The translations under genes and the position numbers were made by a program. Positions 48,722 to 57,349 of a DNA stretch of 64,000 bases are shown here, one piece after another; within the stretch, counting starts at the first letter, position 1, and every line of letters starts with the position of its first letter. Under the pieces are notes generated by a model that made no database searches, was not told where the DNA came from, and saw only the letters and a program-made list of their open reading frames with translations. The DNA is from CBDCVD01 sp965224015 (GTDB taxonomy: Bacteria; Pseudomonadota; Alphaproteobacteria; Rhizobiales; CBDCVD01), in assembly GCA_965224015.1 (NCBI GenBank), contig OZ245032.1, positions 2,170,001-2,234,000 on the forward strand, given 5' to 3'.

Positions 48722-49036
48722 GTGAAAAACAAACTCGTACAGTATGGTCTTTATGCGCTCGTTCCGATCCTTATCATAATCGGACTGATCGGTGGGTTTT
48801 TTTTATTTTTCGCCTTGCTGTTTCTCGGCTTGCTGGGGGCGATAGGCGGCTACGCATTTTTGGCCTATACGCGCATGAAAATGCGCCGCGCAGGGCTTGA
48901 TCCGGACAACCCCTTTGGTCCTGAGGGCGCCCGTGGCGATGGCTGGCCCGGGATTACCATTGAGGAGGGCACCGTCGTCAAAGACGAGACCAGGGAGACG
49001 ATTGTTATCAAGGGAATCAACAACCCGCGCACGTAA
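48722..49036 (+). CDS. small two-helix membrane protein of unknown function
   Basis: 104 residues from a GTG: two transmembrane helices close together (YALVPILIIIGLIGGFFLFFALLF and LGAIGGYAFLAYTRMKM) followed by a soluble tail with GPEGARGDGWPGITIEEGTVV and ETIVIKGI. Not recognised as a named family; related membrane proteins occur near acnA in other alphaproteobacteria only as far as I can guess. Convergent with acnA, 42 bp apart. Confidence 0.65.
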   Translation: MKNKLVQYGLYALVPILIIIGLIGGFFLFFALLFLGLLGAIGGYAFLAYTRMKMRRAGLDPDNPFGPEGARGDGWPGITIEEGTVVKDETRETIVIKGINNPRT

Positions 49037-49078
49037 CCGACGCTTTATTGCCGCAGCGCGTGTCACAAATCGATAGCC

Positions 49079-51769
49079 TCAAGCCACCAGATTGCGCAGC
49101 ACGTAATGCAGGATGCCGCCGTTTTGATAATAGGACAGTTCGTCCTCGGTATCAATGCGGCACAAAACCGGCACTTTTTTGATCGATCCATTGGCAAAGC
49201 TGATCATCAGGTCGACTTTCGCGCCGGGCTTGAGATCATCAAGGCCGCGAATTGTTGCCTGCTCACTGCCCAACATAGCCAGTTGCCGCCAACTCATCCC
49301 CCCCTCGAACTGTAACGGCAATATCCCCATGCCAATAAGATTGGAGCGGTGAATACGTTCAAAGCTTTCTGCCACAACCGCCCTGACGCCCAAAAGGCGC
49401 GGCCCCTTTGCCGCCCAATCCCGCGACGAGCCGGTCCCGTATTCCTTGCCGGCAAAAATCACCAGAGGCACCCCTTGCGCCTTATAGGCCATGGCAGCGT
49501 CATAGATGGACATGACCTTTTCACTGGGGAAATGCCGGGTTACGCCGCCCTCTGTATCCGGCACGATCTGGTTTTTGATGCGAATATTGGCGAAAGTACC
49601 CCGCATCATAACCTCATGATTGCCGCGCCGGGAGCCATAGGAGTTAAAATCGAGAAGCTTGACCTTGCGGCCTTTCAGGTAGGCCCCTGCGGGGCTGTCA
49701 CTTTTTATGCCGCCGGCCGGTGAAATATGATCGGTGGTGATCGAATCATCGAACAGGCCAAGAACACGGGCATTTTCAATGTCGCCCAGTTCAGGAGGCT
49801 CGCGCGAAATGTCCTCGAAGAACGGCGGATTTTTGACATAGGTCGAGGCCCCGTCCCAGTCGTAGGTCAGGCCGCCCGTGACTTTGGTCCGGCGCCAACC
49901 CGCGTCCCCCTTGAACACGTCCGCATAGCGGGTGCGGAACATTTTGGTATTGACGCATTTACGCACCAGCGCCGCGATATCCTCCGCACTTGGCCAGATG
50001 TCGCGCAGGTAAACCGGATTGCCCTTGCGATCGTGCCCCAGGGGTTCCCGGGTAACATCGACCTTCATGTTACCGGCAAGGGCATAGGCAACAACCAGCG
50101 GCGGCGACGCCAGATAATTGGCACGCACGTCAGGTCCGATACGCCCCTCAAAATTGCGATTGCCGGAAAGAACCGAGCACGCCACAAGATTGTGCCGATT
50201 GATCAGGGTGGAAATCTCCTTCGGCAAGGGGCCGGAATTGCCAATACAGGTGGTGCATCCATAGCCAACCAGATTGAACCCGAGGCGGTTCAGGCTCTGC
50301 TGCAGCCCCGCCGCCTTGAGGTATTCGGTCACAACCTGAGAACCGGGCGCCAGGGAGGTTTTCACCCATGGTTTGACGCTAAGTCCGCGCTTGAGCGCGT
50401 TCTGCGCCACCAAACCCGCTGCCAGCATGACGCTGGGGTTCGATGTGTTGGTACACGACGTGATCGCGGCGATCACCACATCGCCGTGCCCGATATCAAA
50501 ATTCCTGCCCCGCACCTTGTAACGCTTATCCTTTGTCTCAACACGAAACTCATCTGTCAAGGCCCCGTGGAAAGCATCGGCGGCGACATCAAGGTCGATC
50601 CGGTCTTGCGGCCGCTTGGGCCCTGAAATCGCCGGCACGACATCCTCAAGTTCCAACTCCAGCGTGTCCGTGAATACCGGATCCGGGGTGTTCCTGGTAC
50701 GAAACAGGCCCTGTGCCTTGGCATATTTTTCCACAAGCGCCACCCGCGACGGCGCTCTTCCCGTGGCCTTCAAGTAACGCAGCGTCTCCTCTGCAACAGG
50801 AAAGTAGCCGCACGTGGCGCCATATTCCGGCGCCATATTGGAAATCGTGGCCATGTCCTCAAGGCTCAGCCTGTCAAGGCCGGGCCCGTAAAACTCGACA
50901 AACTTGCCAACCACGCCGCGCTCGCGCAACATTTCCACAACCCGTAACACCAGGTCGGTCGCCGTCACCCCATCGCGCAACCCCCCCGTCAGCTTAAAGC
51001 CGACCACTTCGGGAATAACCATCGATATGGGTTGCCCAAGCATGGCGGCTTCCGCTTCAATGCCGCCAACGCCCCAGCCGAGAACCGACAAACCGTTCAC
51101 CATCGTCGTATGACTATCCGTGCCCACAAGGGTGTCGGGATAAGCCACTTCTATGGTCTTGCCGTTGACCTTGTGTTTGGCCGTCCACACGGTCTGGGCC
51201 AAATATTCCAGATTGACCTGGTGACAAATGCCGGTTCCAGGAGGCACAACGCGAAAATTCCTGAACGCTTCCTGTCCCCACTTCAAAAACCCATAGCGCT
51301 CGGCATTCCTCTCATATTCGCGCGCCACATTGGCCTTAAACGCACGCGCATTGCCAAACTCGTCAACCATGACCGAGTGATCAATAACCAGATCAACGGG
51401 AATTTGCGGATTAATGACCCTCGGGTTGCCTCCCAGAGCCTGGGTCGCATCGCGCATGGCGGCAAGATCCACAACGGCGGGAACCCCCGTAAAATCCTGC
51501 ATAAGAACCCGCGCCGGGCGAAAAGCAATTTCCTTGTTTGAGGAGCGCTTCTTCAACCAATCAACCATGGCCCGAATGTCCGCCGCATTCACGGAACGCC
51601 CGTCCTCAAACCGTAAGAGGTTTTCGAGCAGAACTTTTTGCGAAAACGGCAGTTGCGAGATTCCCTGAAGGCCGTTTTTCTCCGCAGCCTTCAAACTGTA
51701 GTAGGTATACGATTTTTTACCGACTTTCAGTGTTCTGCGCGCTTTAAAGCTGTTAAGAGACTGTATCAC
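49079..51769 (-). CDS. acnA: aconitate hydratase A
   Basis: 896-residue TCA-cycle enzyme that isomerises citrate to isocitrate. Iron-sulfur ligands are in SCTNTSNPSVM (first Cys) and YGCTTCIGNSGPLP (second and third). Other hallmarks: VIDHSVMVDEFG, GVGGIEAEAAMLGQP, FDDSITTDHISPAG and YGTGSSRDWAAKG with the swivelling C-terminal domain. Full length and intact. The 200-bp leader up to the R2 element has no gene. Confidence 0.97.
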   Translation of the reverse strand: MIQSLNSFKARRTLKVGKKSYTYYSLKAAEKNGLQGISQLPFSQKVLLENLLRFEDGRSVNAADIRAMVDWLKKRSSNKEIAFRPARVLMQDFTGVPAVVDLAAMRDATQALGGNPRVINPQIPVDLVIDHSVMVDEFGNARAFKANVAREYERNAERYGFLKWGQEAFRNFRVVPPGTGICHQVNLEYLAQTVWTAKHKVNGKTIEVAYPDTLVGTDSHTTMVNGLSVLGWGVGGIEAEAAMLGQPISMVIPEVVGFKLTGGLRDGVTATDLVLRVVEMLRERGVVGKFVEFYGPGLDRLSLEDMATISNMAPEYGATCGYFPVAEETLRYLKATGRAPSRVALVEKYAKAQGLFRTRNTPDPVFTDTLELELEDVVPAISGPKRPQDRIDLDVAADAFHGALTDEFRVETKDKRYKVRGRNFDIGHGDVVIAAITSCTNTSNPSVMLAAGLVAQNALKRGLSVKPWVKTSLAPGSQVVTEYLKAAGLQQSLNRLGFNLVGYGCTTCIGNSGPLPKEISTLINRHNLVACSVLSGNRNFEGRIGPDVRANYLASPPLVVAYALAGNMKVDVTREPLGHDRKGNPVYLRDIWPSAEDIAALVRKCVNTKMFRTRYADVFKGDAGWRRTKVTGGLTYDWDGASTYVKNPPFFEDISREPPELGDIENARVLGLFDDSITTDHISPAGGIKSDSPAGAYLKGRKVKLLDFNSYGSRRGNHEVMMRGTFANIRIKNQIVPDTEGGVTRHFPSEKVMSIYDAAMAYKAQGVPLVIFAGKEYGTGSSRDWAAKGPRLLGVRAVVAESFERIHRSNLIGMGILPLQFEGGMSWRQLAMLGSEQATIRGLDDLKPGAKVDLMISFANGSIKKVPVLCRIDTEDELSYYQNGGILHYVLRNLVA

Positions 51770-51944
51770 AGGCGAGATTTCCTTACATTGCTGGCGCGAG
51801 GCCGGTTCTTGGGGGTCCGCGTATAATAGCAGTAGCGGCGCATTTGTCGACCTTGAAGACGAATCTTGTGGTTTTCCGGGACTTAAGACCTAAAAACGTT
51901 TGTTTAACCCCAGTTATCGATAAGGACCTTTTTCTTGTGCTTTA

Positions 51945-52135
51945 TCGGTTCGTGTCTATACAAAGGCGTATCCAGCCATTTATCTGATCATGAGCCCTAA
52001 CCGGCGGCTGCGGTGTGTCAAGGGTTTGAAACCGCCAGAGGCGGCGCGTGAGCAGCCCTTGACACACAGCAAAGCCGCCGGAGACAAGCAATGATCAGAT
52101 AAATGGCTTCGCGAGGCTGAAAAAGGATAACGAGG
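51945..52135. repeat. R2 hairpin element, copy D (reverse of copy A)
   Basis: Matches copy A over most of its length in the opposite orientation: ccatttatctgatcatgagc, ctaaccggcggctgcggtgt, core gtgtcaagggtttgaaacc / gcccttgacacac, then atggcttcgcgaggctgaaa. Ends next to an R3 arm (gagcgtgtcaggtc, 52141). Between acnA and ccmA. Confidence 0.85.
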
Positions 52136-52236
52136 GCTTGAGCGTGTCAGGTCTTAATAGAGATGCCCACCTTGTTGCGGTCCCGCAGGGTATGGGGAAA
52201 TACCGATAGTGTATGGTGCTAAAGACGGGATAATGT

Positions 52237-52968
52237 GTGGGGATTACTGAAAATTCATTAAAGCATAACAATGCCGTGGGGAACACGGCGAGGACGCGCC
52301 TGGTGCTGAACGCAATCACATGCCGACGCGGAGGCCGGGTTGTGTTGCGCGACCTCTCAATTACTCTTGAGGCGGGGGCGTTGCTTGCGGTCTCTGGTCC
52401 CAACGGATCGGGAAAATCGACCCTCTTGCGCGCCATTGCCGGGCTGCTCCCCCTTTCTAACGGGCAGATCACCATGACCGTGGCCGGTTCCGGGGGGGCG
52501 TCCACACCACCGGTGGCCATGGAGCCCTGCGACATGTGCCACTATTTGGGTCACGAGATGGCCATAAAGCTACAGTTGACCGCCAGGGAAAATCTGGCAT
52601 TCTGGCACAGTCTCTACGTTGCCGAGGACACAGCGCCCGCAATGGATACGGCGATGGATATTGAGGCCGCACTTTCTGCGCTTAATATCGTACCGCTGGC
52701 TTCAATACGGGTGCATCAATTATCTCAGGGGCAAAAAAAGCGCCTGGCCCTGGCGCGACTTCTGGTCACGGCACGATCCCTTTGGCTGCTTGACGAACCG
52801 CTCAATGCCCTTGATGATGTGTCTGTTGCAACGTTTTTTCAGATCATAGACGCTCACCGCCAGGCGGGAGGTATTGTGGTGATCGCGACGCATCGCGTAC
52901 TGCCTTTGGACGGTGTGCAGGTATTACGCCTCGAAAATACCAATACGCGCACGGGTACATCACGATGA
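52237..52968 (+). CDS. ccmA: heme exporter ATP-binding protein CcmA
   Basis: 243 residues. Walker A is SGPNGSGKSTLL, signature HQLSQGQKKRLALARLL, Walker B SLWLLDEPLNALDD. With CcmB it forms the ABC part that lets CcmC/CcmE release holo-CcmE. No ATG is available: the frame opens with GTG at 52237, but a second GTG at 52303 (VLNAITCRRGGR) lies closer to usual family starts and has GAGG upstream. First of ccmABCDG on this strand. Confidence 0.93.
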   Translation: MGITENSLKHNNAVGNTARTRLVLNAITCRRGGRVVLRDLSITLEAGALLAVSGPNGSGKSTLLRAIAGLLPLSNGQITMTVAGSGGASTPPVAMEPCDMCHYLGHEMAIKLQLTARENLAFWHSLYVAEDTAPAMDTAMDIEAALSALNIVPLASIRVHQLSQGQKKRLALARLLVTARSLWLLDEPLNALDDVSVATFFQIIDAHRQAGGIVVIATHRVLPLDGVQVLRLENTNTRTGTSR

Positions 52969-52999
52969 ACCGGGCCACAATGGACTGGGGTTTTGGCCT

Positions 53000-53665
53000 A
53001 TGATCAGGGCATTTTTTTTCCGCGATCTGAAACTGGCTTTGCGGGCCGGCGGTGGGGCGGCCACGGGCCTGGCGTTTTTTTTTATCATTGTGGCCACGAT
53101 TCCGTTTATCATCGGGCCCGATCTGATCCTCATGCAGCGCCTTGGCCCGGCGTTTTTGTGGATCGGCGCCTTGCTGGCGATTTTAATCGGGCTGGAGCGC
53201 CTGTATCAGGCCGACACGGAGGACGGCTCGCTTGATTTGATCCTGCTGTCGGGGCAGCCGCTGGTTTTGGTGGTGTTTGTGCGAACCGGGGTGCATTGGA
53301 TAGGCACCTGCGTACCCTTGATTCTGGCAACACCGGTTTTGGGGATATTGCTGAACATGCCTTTTGAGGCGATAGTTGTGACATTTTTGATGCTCAGCGC
53401 TGGAACCCCTGCACTTGCGTTGGTGGGTTCGATTGGGGCGGCGCTAACGGCGAGCCTGCGCCGCGGGGGGCTGTTGCTACCGGTTCTGGTTTTGCCGATA
53501 ACGCTCCCGGTTCTCATTTTCGGGATTGGGGCTACCCAGGCTGCCATCGTGGATGGGCGCCCCTTTCTGCCCCCATTTATGATGTTAGTTGCCCTGACTC
53601 TTCTTGCTGGTATCGTGGGCCCGGTTGCCAGCGCTCTTGCTTTGCGCCTGGGAAGCGAAACCTGA
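53000..53665 (+). CDS. ccmB: heme exporter membrane protein CcmB
   Basis: 221 residues, six helices: MIRAFFFRDLKLALRAGGGAAT, then LIGLERLYQADTEDGSLDLIL (the conserved cytoplasmic loop) and GTPALALVGSIGAALTASLRRGGLLLPVLVLP. Membrane partner of CcmA. ATG 53000 is 31 bp after ccmA; longer in-frame starts overlap ccmA and lack homology. Confidence 0.94.
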   Translation: MIRAFFFRDLKLALRAGGGAATGLAFFFIIVATIPFIIGPDLILMQRLGPAFLWIGALLAILIGLERLYQADTEDGSLDLILLSGQPLVLVVFVRTGVHWIGTCVPLILATPVLGILLNMPFEAIVVTFLMLSAGTPALALVGSIGAALTASLRRGGLLLPVLVLPITLPVLIFGIGATQAAIVDGRPFLPPFMMLVALTLLAGIVGPVASALALRLGSET

Positions 53666-53698
53666 ACGATGCAAACTGAAAGCCGGAGTTAAACAACC

Positions 53699-54430
53699 AT
53701 GCGCGCTTATGCCAATCCGCATCGTTTCATGCAGATCACCGATCGTGCGCTGCCGGTGTTGGCGCTCGCCAGCCTGGTTCTATTTGCCGTGGGGCTATAC
53801 CTGGTATTTTTTGCGGTTCCGGCGGATTATCAGCAAGGGGAAACGGTGCGCATTATGTACATCCATGTGCCGAGCGCCTGGTTGGCATTGTTTTGTTACA
53901 CGCTCATGGCGTTATCCAGTATAGGCTCCCTTGTCTGGCGCCACCCGCTTGCCGATGTTGCTGCCAAGTGTGCGGCTCCCATTGGCGCCACCTTTACTTT
54001 TCTGGCCCTTGTCACCGGGGCCCTGTGGGGACGGCCCATGTGGGGAATTTGGTGGGAGTGGCGAGACACGCGCCTGACGTCGGTGTTTATTCTGTTTTTG
54101 ATGTATCTGGGGCTGGTGGCGTTGTGGCGTGCCTTTGATGACCAGACAAAAGCGGCGCGCGCGGCGTCCGTTTTGACCCTGGTTGGCTTTATCAATATTC
54201 CATTTATCAAGTTCTCGGTCGAGTGGTGGGGCAACTCGACCCTGCATCAGCGCGCCAGTGTCATGCGCCTTGACGGCCCGACCATTGAATTCTCCATGTT
54301 GTGGCCACTTCTGGTCATGGCGCTGGCTTTCACCTGTGGGTTTTTGACCCTGCATGTGATTTCCATGCGCGCCGAATTGTTACGCCGGCGGCTGCAACGG
54401 CGACACCTGCTCAAGACGCGAGAGATATAG
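53699..54430 (+). CDS. ccmC: heme exporter/handling protein CcmC
   Basis: 243 residues, six helices, with heme-binding histidines and the tryptophan-rich WWD motif GRPMWGIWWEWRDTRLTS near residue 118; also YIHVPSAWLALFCY and SVEWWGNSTLHQ. It transfers heme to CcmE. Starts 33 bp after ccmB, and ends 2 bp before ccmD. Confidence 0.96.
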   Translation: MRAYANPHRFMQITDRALPVLALASLVLFAVGLYLVFFAVPADYQQGETVRIMYIHVPSAWLALFCYTLMALSSIGSLVWRHPLADVAAKCAAPIGATFTFLALVTGALWGRPMWGIWWEWRDTRLTSVFILFLMYLGLVALWRAFDDQTKAARAASVLTLVGFINIPFIKFSVEWWGNSTLHQRASVMRLDGPTIEFSMLWPLLVMALAFTCGFLTLHVISMRAELLRRRLQRRHLLKTREI

Positions 54431-54432
54431 CC

Positions 54433-54621
54433 GTGTTTGGCCTTGGCAAACATTGGGCCTATATTGTCTGGGCTTACGGGATCAGTCTTGGGGGTATCCT
54501 CCTGCTGGCGCTTTGCATTGTGGCCGACTATCGCCGCCAGGTGCGCAGGCTTGCAGACCTTGATGGTCGCGCCGATGAACGCCCATTACCCCGTGATCAG
54601 GAAGACAACAGGACATTATGA
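54433..54621 (+). CDS. ccmD: heme exporter protein CcmD
   Basis: 62-residue single-helix protein, GTG start: FGLGKHWAYIVWAYGISLG is the family's opening, then a helix LLLALCIVADYRRQVR. It stabilises CcmC-CcmE and helps holo-CcmE release. Very short, easily missed; located between ccmC and ccmG with ATGA overlap to ccmG. Confidence 0.9.
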   Translation: MFGLGKHWAYIVWAYGISLGGILLLALCIVADYRRQVRRLADLDGRADERPLPRDQEDNRTL

Positions 54622-55244
54622 TCAAGCAAACCTCCTCATCAGGATCAGTGGCTGCAACAGCGGATAAGGAAACGCCCCGCCCGCGTAGCGCATTGATGCG
54701 GCTGTTGATCTTTTTGCCGTTTTTCGCGTTTTTGGCTTTGGCGGCTGTGTTCCTGTCGCGCCTTGGCACCGATGCCTCACACGTTCCGTCGGTGTTGATC
54801 GGCAAAACGGTTCCGCAATTTTCCCTGGCACCCTTGGCCGGCCTGGAACGCGACAATGTACCCGTTGCCGGGCTGCAAAGCCGCGCCCTCGCAAACGGCA
54901 TTCACTTGGTCAATTTCTGGGCCTCGTGGTGCCCTCCATGCCGCGCCGAGCATCCGATGTTGATGAAGCTGGCCAATGACGGGCGTTTTCGTCTTGTGGG
55001 TATCAATTACAAGGACCGCACGCAGGATGCCCTGCGTTTCCTGACCTCACTGGGCAACCCGTTTGCGGCGGTTGGGGTCGACCCTGATGGGCGCACGGGC
55101 ATTGACTTTGGCGTGCGCATGGTGCCGGTGACCTTTGTTATCGCTCCCGGGGGCACGATCGCCTACAAACATGTGGGGGAAATCACACCTGAAAACTGGG
55201 CGCGGGACATTGAGCCGGTTATCAAAAGACTGAGCGGCTCGTAA
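54618..55244 (+). CDS. ccmG: thiol:disulfide interchange protein CcmG/DsbE
   Basis: 208 residues: N-terminal membrane anchor (LLIFLPFFAFLALAAVFLS), thioredoxin-like periplasmic domain with VNFWASWCPPCRAEHP (active C-P-P-C) and the cis-Pro region GVRMVPVTFVIAPGG. It supplies electrons to apocytochrome c via CcmH. ATG overlaps the ccmD stop. A poly-Ser/Thr tail (about 30 residues) precedes the anchor. Confidence 0.95.
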   Translation: MIKQTSSSGSVAATADKETPRPRSALMRLLIFLPFFAFLALAAVFLSRLGTDASHVPSVLIGKTVPQFSLAPLAGLERDNVPVAGLQSRALANGIHLVNFWASWCPPCRAEHPMLMKLANDGRFRLVGINYKDRTQDALRFLTSLGNPFAAVGVDPDGRTGIDFGVRMVPVTFVIAPGGTIAYKHVGEITPENWARDIEPVIKRLSGS

Positions 55245-55247
55245 GCG

Positions 55248-55853
55248 CTAGAACGTGTCAGGTTCAGCGTCTTCAATCATATGCCGCATCATGATCGGCA
55301 CCTGCGCCAGACTAAAGGCAATGGTCAGCGGCATGATGCCCCACACTTTAAACGCAACCCACGTGTCCGTCGACGTGTTGCGCCAGACAATTTCATTGAG
55401 CCCGGCAAGCACAAGAAAAAACAGGCCCCAACTCAGGGTCAATATCTTCCACCCCCGATCGGTCAGATTGATTGATTCACCCAAAACGTAGCCAATCAGC
55501 GACTTGCCAAACAGCAGTCCTCCAAGCAGCAATCCGCCAAACAGGACGTTGACAATCGTCGGTTTCATTTTGATAAACGTCTCGTCCTGAAGGTAAAGCG
55601 TAAGGCCACCAAAAACGAAAACAATAACACCGCTCACCAGTGGCACAACCGGCAGCTTGCCCAACAACAGGCGCGATAGAACAAGGGAGACCGCAAGGGC
55701 CATCATAAACACCCCCGTGGCCCAGAAAATTCCGGCACGCCCATTCACAAAGAAAAAAATCAACAAGGGTCCGATCTCCAGCGCCAGTTTAAGGACGCTG
55801 TTGGGCTGGGCTTTTTTGGTTATTGCGGCTTCTCGGCTTTGTCTGACTGTCAT
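55248..55853 (-). CDS. yciB: inner-membrane-spanning protein YciB (septation protein A family)
   Basis: 201 residues with five to six helices: LALEIGPLLIFFFVNGRAGIFWATGVFM is the typical opening, then QDETFIKMKPTIVNVLFGGLL and LTLSWGLFFLVLAGLNEIVWRN and FKVWGIMPLTIAFSLAQVPIMMRH. Linked to cell-envelope synthesis and septation in enterobacteria. The last codons and the stop (Pro-Asp-Thr-Phe-stop) are the R3 arm cctgacacgttctag, so the C-terminus is repeat-derived. Convergent with ccmG, 3 bp apart. Confidence 0.93.
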   Translation of the reverse strand: MTVRQSREAAITKKAQPNSVLKLALEIGPLLIFFFVNGRAGIFWATGVFMMALAVSLVLSRLLLGKLPVVPLVSGVIVFVFGGLTLYLQDETFIKMKPTIVNVLFGGLLLGGLLFGKSLIGYVLGESINLTDRGWKILTLSWGLFFLVLAGLNEIVWRNTSTDTWVAFKVWGIMPLTIAFSLAQVPIMMRHMIEDAEPDTF

Positions 55854-55916
55854 TGTTGTTTGCTTTCCAAATCTGTTTGCTTTGGCGAAACTCTCCCCGC
55901 GTTATGGGGATCTCCA

Positions 55917-55944
55917 TTCTGCATTCTGTATTCTGTATTCTGTA
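55917..55944. repeat. 7-bp tandem repeat (attctgt)
   Basis: Four copies of a heptamer (first with one change) between the LysR gene stop and yciB. Confidence 0.85.
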
Positions 55945-55963
55945 AGGCCTGCCTGATTGTGGA

Positions 55964-56836
55964 TCAATGATCCCTATAGGCGCGGCGCAAATACGCGCTC
56001 AGCTCTTTCGCTATGGGTTTGACCGGTCCCTCTCCCACATACATGACAATGTGAAATGACGGCAAATCCGGTAGAACGCCACCATGGTCAACGGGCGCAA
56101 GTCCTGGAAAGTAAGACCCGAACAGGTCGGCACGCACCCCCAGGTCGGCCGCGGCGGCAACCACCGCCGGTTCCTCACTCTGTGCATCAACAACATCAAT
56201 CCAGCCCAGGCCCATATTGGTGAGCGTGGCAATAACAGGATCACGAAAAAGGCATGCCCGAACAATAGCCAGGGGTACGGGGCGCTTAAGCCAGGCACGT
56301 CCATCCCGGGCACCCGTCCAAACCAAAGGCCGCGTATCCAGAATTTCGCCGCCGTCGTTAACATCGCTTTCGGTCGTCAATATAATGTCCTGCTTGCCAT
56401 CGGGGAGTTGTTGCAACAGATCAATAGACCGCGCGTTGGTCAATCGTACCCGAACCCGGGGAAAATCACGCCCAAACTGTTGCAAGGCGCGGGGCAGATG
56501 AGGATAGATGATATCAGACGGCACCCCAAGGGCAATATTTCCCTCAAAACCTGGTGCTGTGAGACGATCCCAGATCTGATCGTTCATGGTGAGCATCTGA
56601 CGCGCATGGGCGAGCAATTGCTCCCCGGCTGCGGTTGGGGTTATGGTGCGCCCGTTTTTCCCCCTATGAAGCAATACCAAATTCATGGAGTCTTCGAGGC
56701 GCTTGATCTGCATGCTGACCGTTGACTGGGTGGAATGCAGTTTGTTGGCAGCGCTGGTCATGCCGCCCGTGTCCACCACGGCGACAAAGCTGCGTAAAGT
56801 CGTGAGATCCAGGTTTCGGTTTCCCCTAGTGCTCAT
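55964..56836 (-). CDS. LysR family transcriptional regulator
   Basis: 290 residues: winged helix at about 10-65 (LTTLRSFVAVVDTGGMTSAANKLHSTQSTVSMQIKRLE), then the LysR substrate-binding domain (GNIALGVPSDIIY, LLQQLPDGKQDIILTTES). The ATG at 56836 is chosen because homologs begin right before NLDLTTLRSF; two upstream in-frame ATGs (56890, 56944) cannot be excluded. Divergent from a DUF1127 gene, which it may control. Confidence 0.9.
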   Translation of the reverse strand: MSTRGNRNLDLTTLRSFVAVVDTGGMTSAANKLHSTQSTVSMQIKRLEDSMNLVLLHRGKNGRTITPTAAGEQLLAHARQMLTMNDQIWDRLTAPGFEGNIALGVPSDIIYPHLPRALQQFGRDFPRVRVRLTNARSIDLLQQLPDGKQDIILTTESDVNDGGEILDTRPLVWTGARDGRAWLKRPVPLAIVRACLFRDPVIATLTNMGLGWIDVVDAQSEEPAVVAAAADLGVRADLFGSYFPGLAPVDHGGVLPDLPSFHIVMYVGEGPVKPIAKELSAYLRRAYRDH

Positions 56837-57015
56837 AAGCAAAGCCGCTATACGTTTTTTTGGAAAATGGCCCCAGTGAAACGAGCTCATTGGCTCTTTA
56901 TAATCAAGAAATTTGATTATATCAATCAAAAATATTCGTTTCACAAATGGGGCAGCCTTTCATATCATTACACAAAGTAATTCATATGGCTATAACAATC
57001 ACACGGGAAAATACC

Positions 57016-57327
57016 ATGACAACGCCTATCGCGAATAACTCAGCAATATCCAGACCCTTTGACGATCACCCCACGTTCCGGCCGACAGTCCCCCTTGTCG
57101 CGCGGTCCGCTACAAGCCGGTGGTCGAAGGTTAATGCACATAGGCATTTGCGATACATGCGCACCCTCATGAATACGCTGCGTCTGGCTTACTCCGTTTA
57201 TCAGGAGCGTCAGGCGTTGGCAAAGCTGGATTCGGATCGCCTGCGTGACATCGGCATTCATCCTGTTGATGCCCGGCACGAGATCAAACGGGCACCGTGG
57301 GATCTGCCCAGGGATCGCAGGTCATAA
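57016..57327 (+). CDS. DUF1127 domain protein (YjiS-like)
   Basis: 103 residues: an unconserved N-terminal half, then SVYQERQALAKLDSDRLRDIGIHPVDARHEI, the DUF1127 motif ending at a typical Arg-rich tail. In other alphaproteobacteria small DUF1127 proteins affect RNA degradation and stress responses, and one often lies beside a LysR gene. ATG 57016 has GGGAA upstream; 56986 is another candidate. Confidence 0.82.
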   Translation: MTTPIANNSAISRPFDDHPTFRPTVPLVARSATSRWSKVNAHRHLRYMRTLMNTLRLAYSVYQERQALAKLDSDRLRDIGIHPVDARHEIKRAPWDLPRDRRS

Positions 57328-57349
57328 CGCCGCGATGTCATGGGGCGTT

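Noticed and set aside
49727..50626. 299-residue plus-strand frame opposite acnA
   Set aside because: Antisense shadow of aconitase, with no motif or ribosome site.
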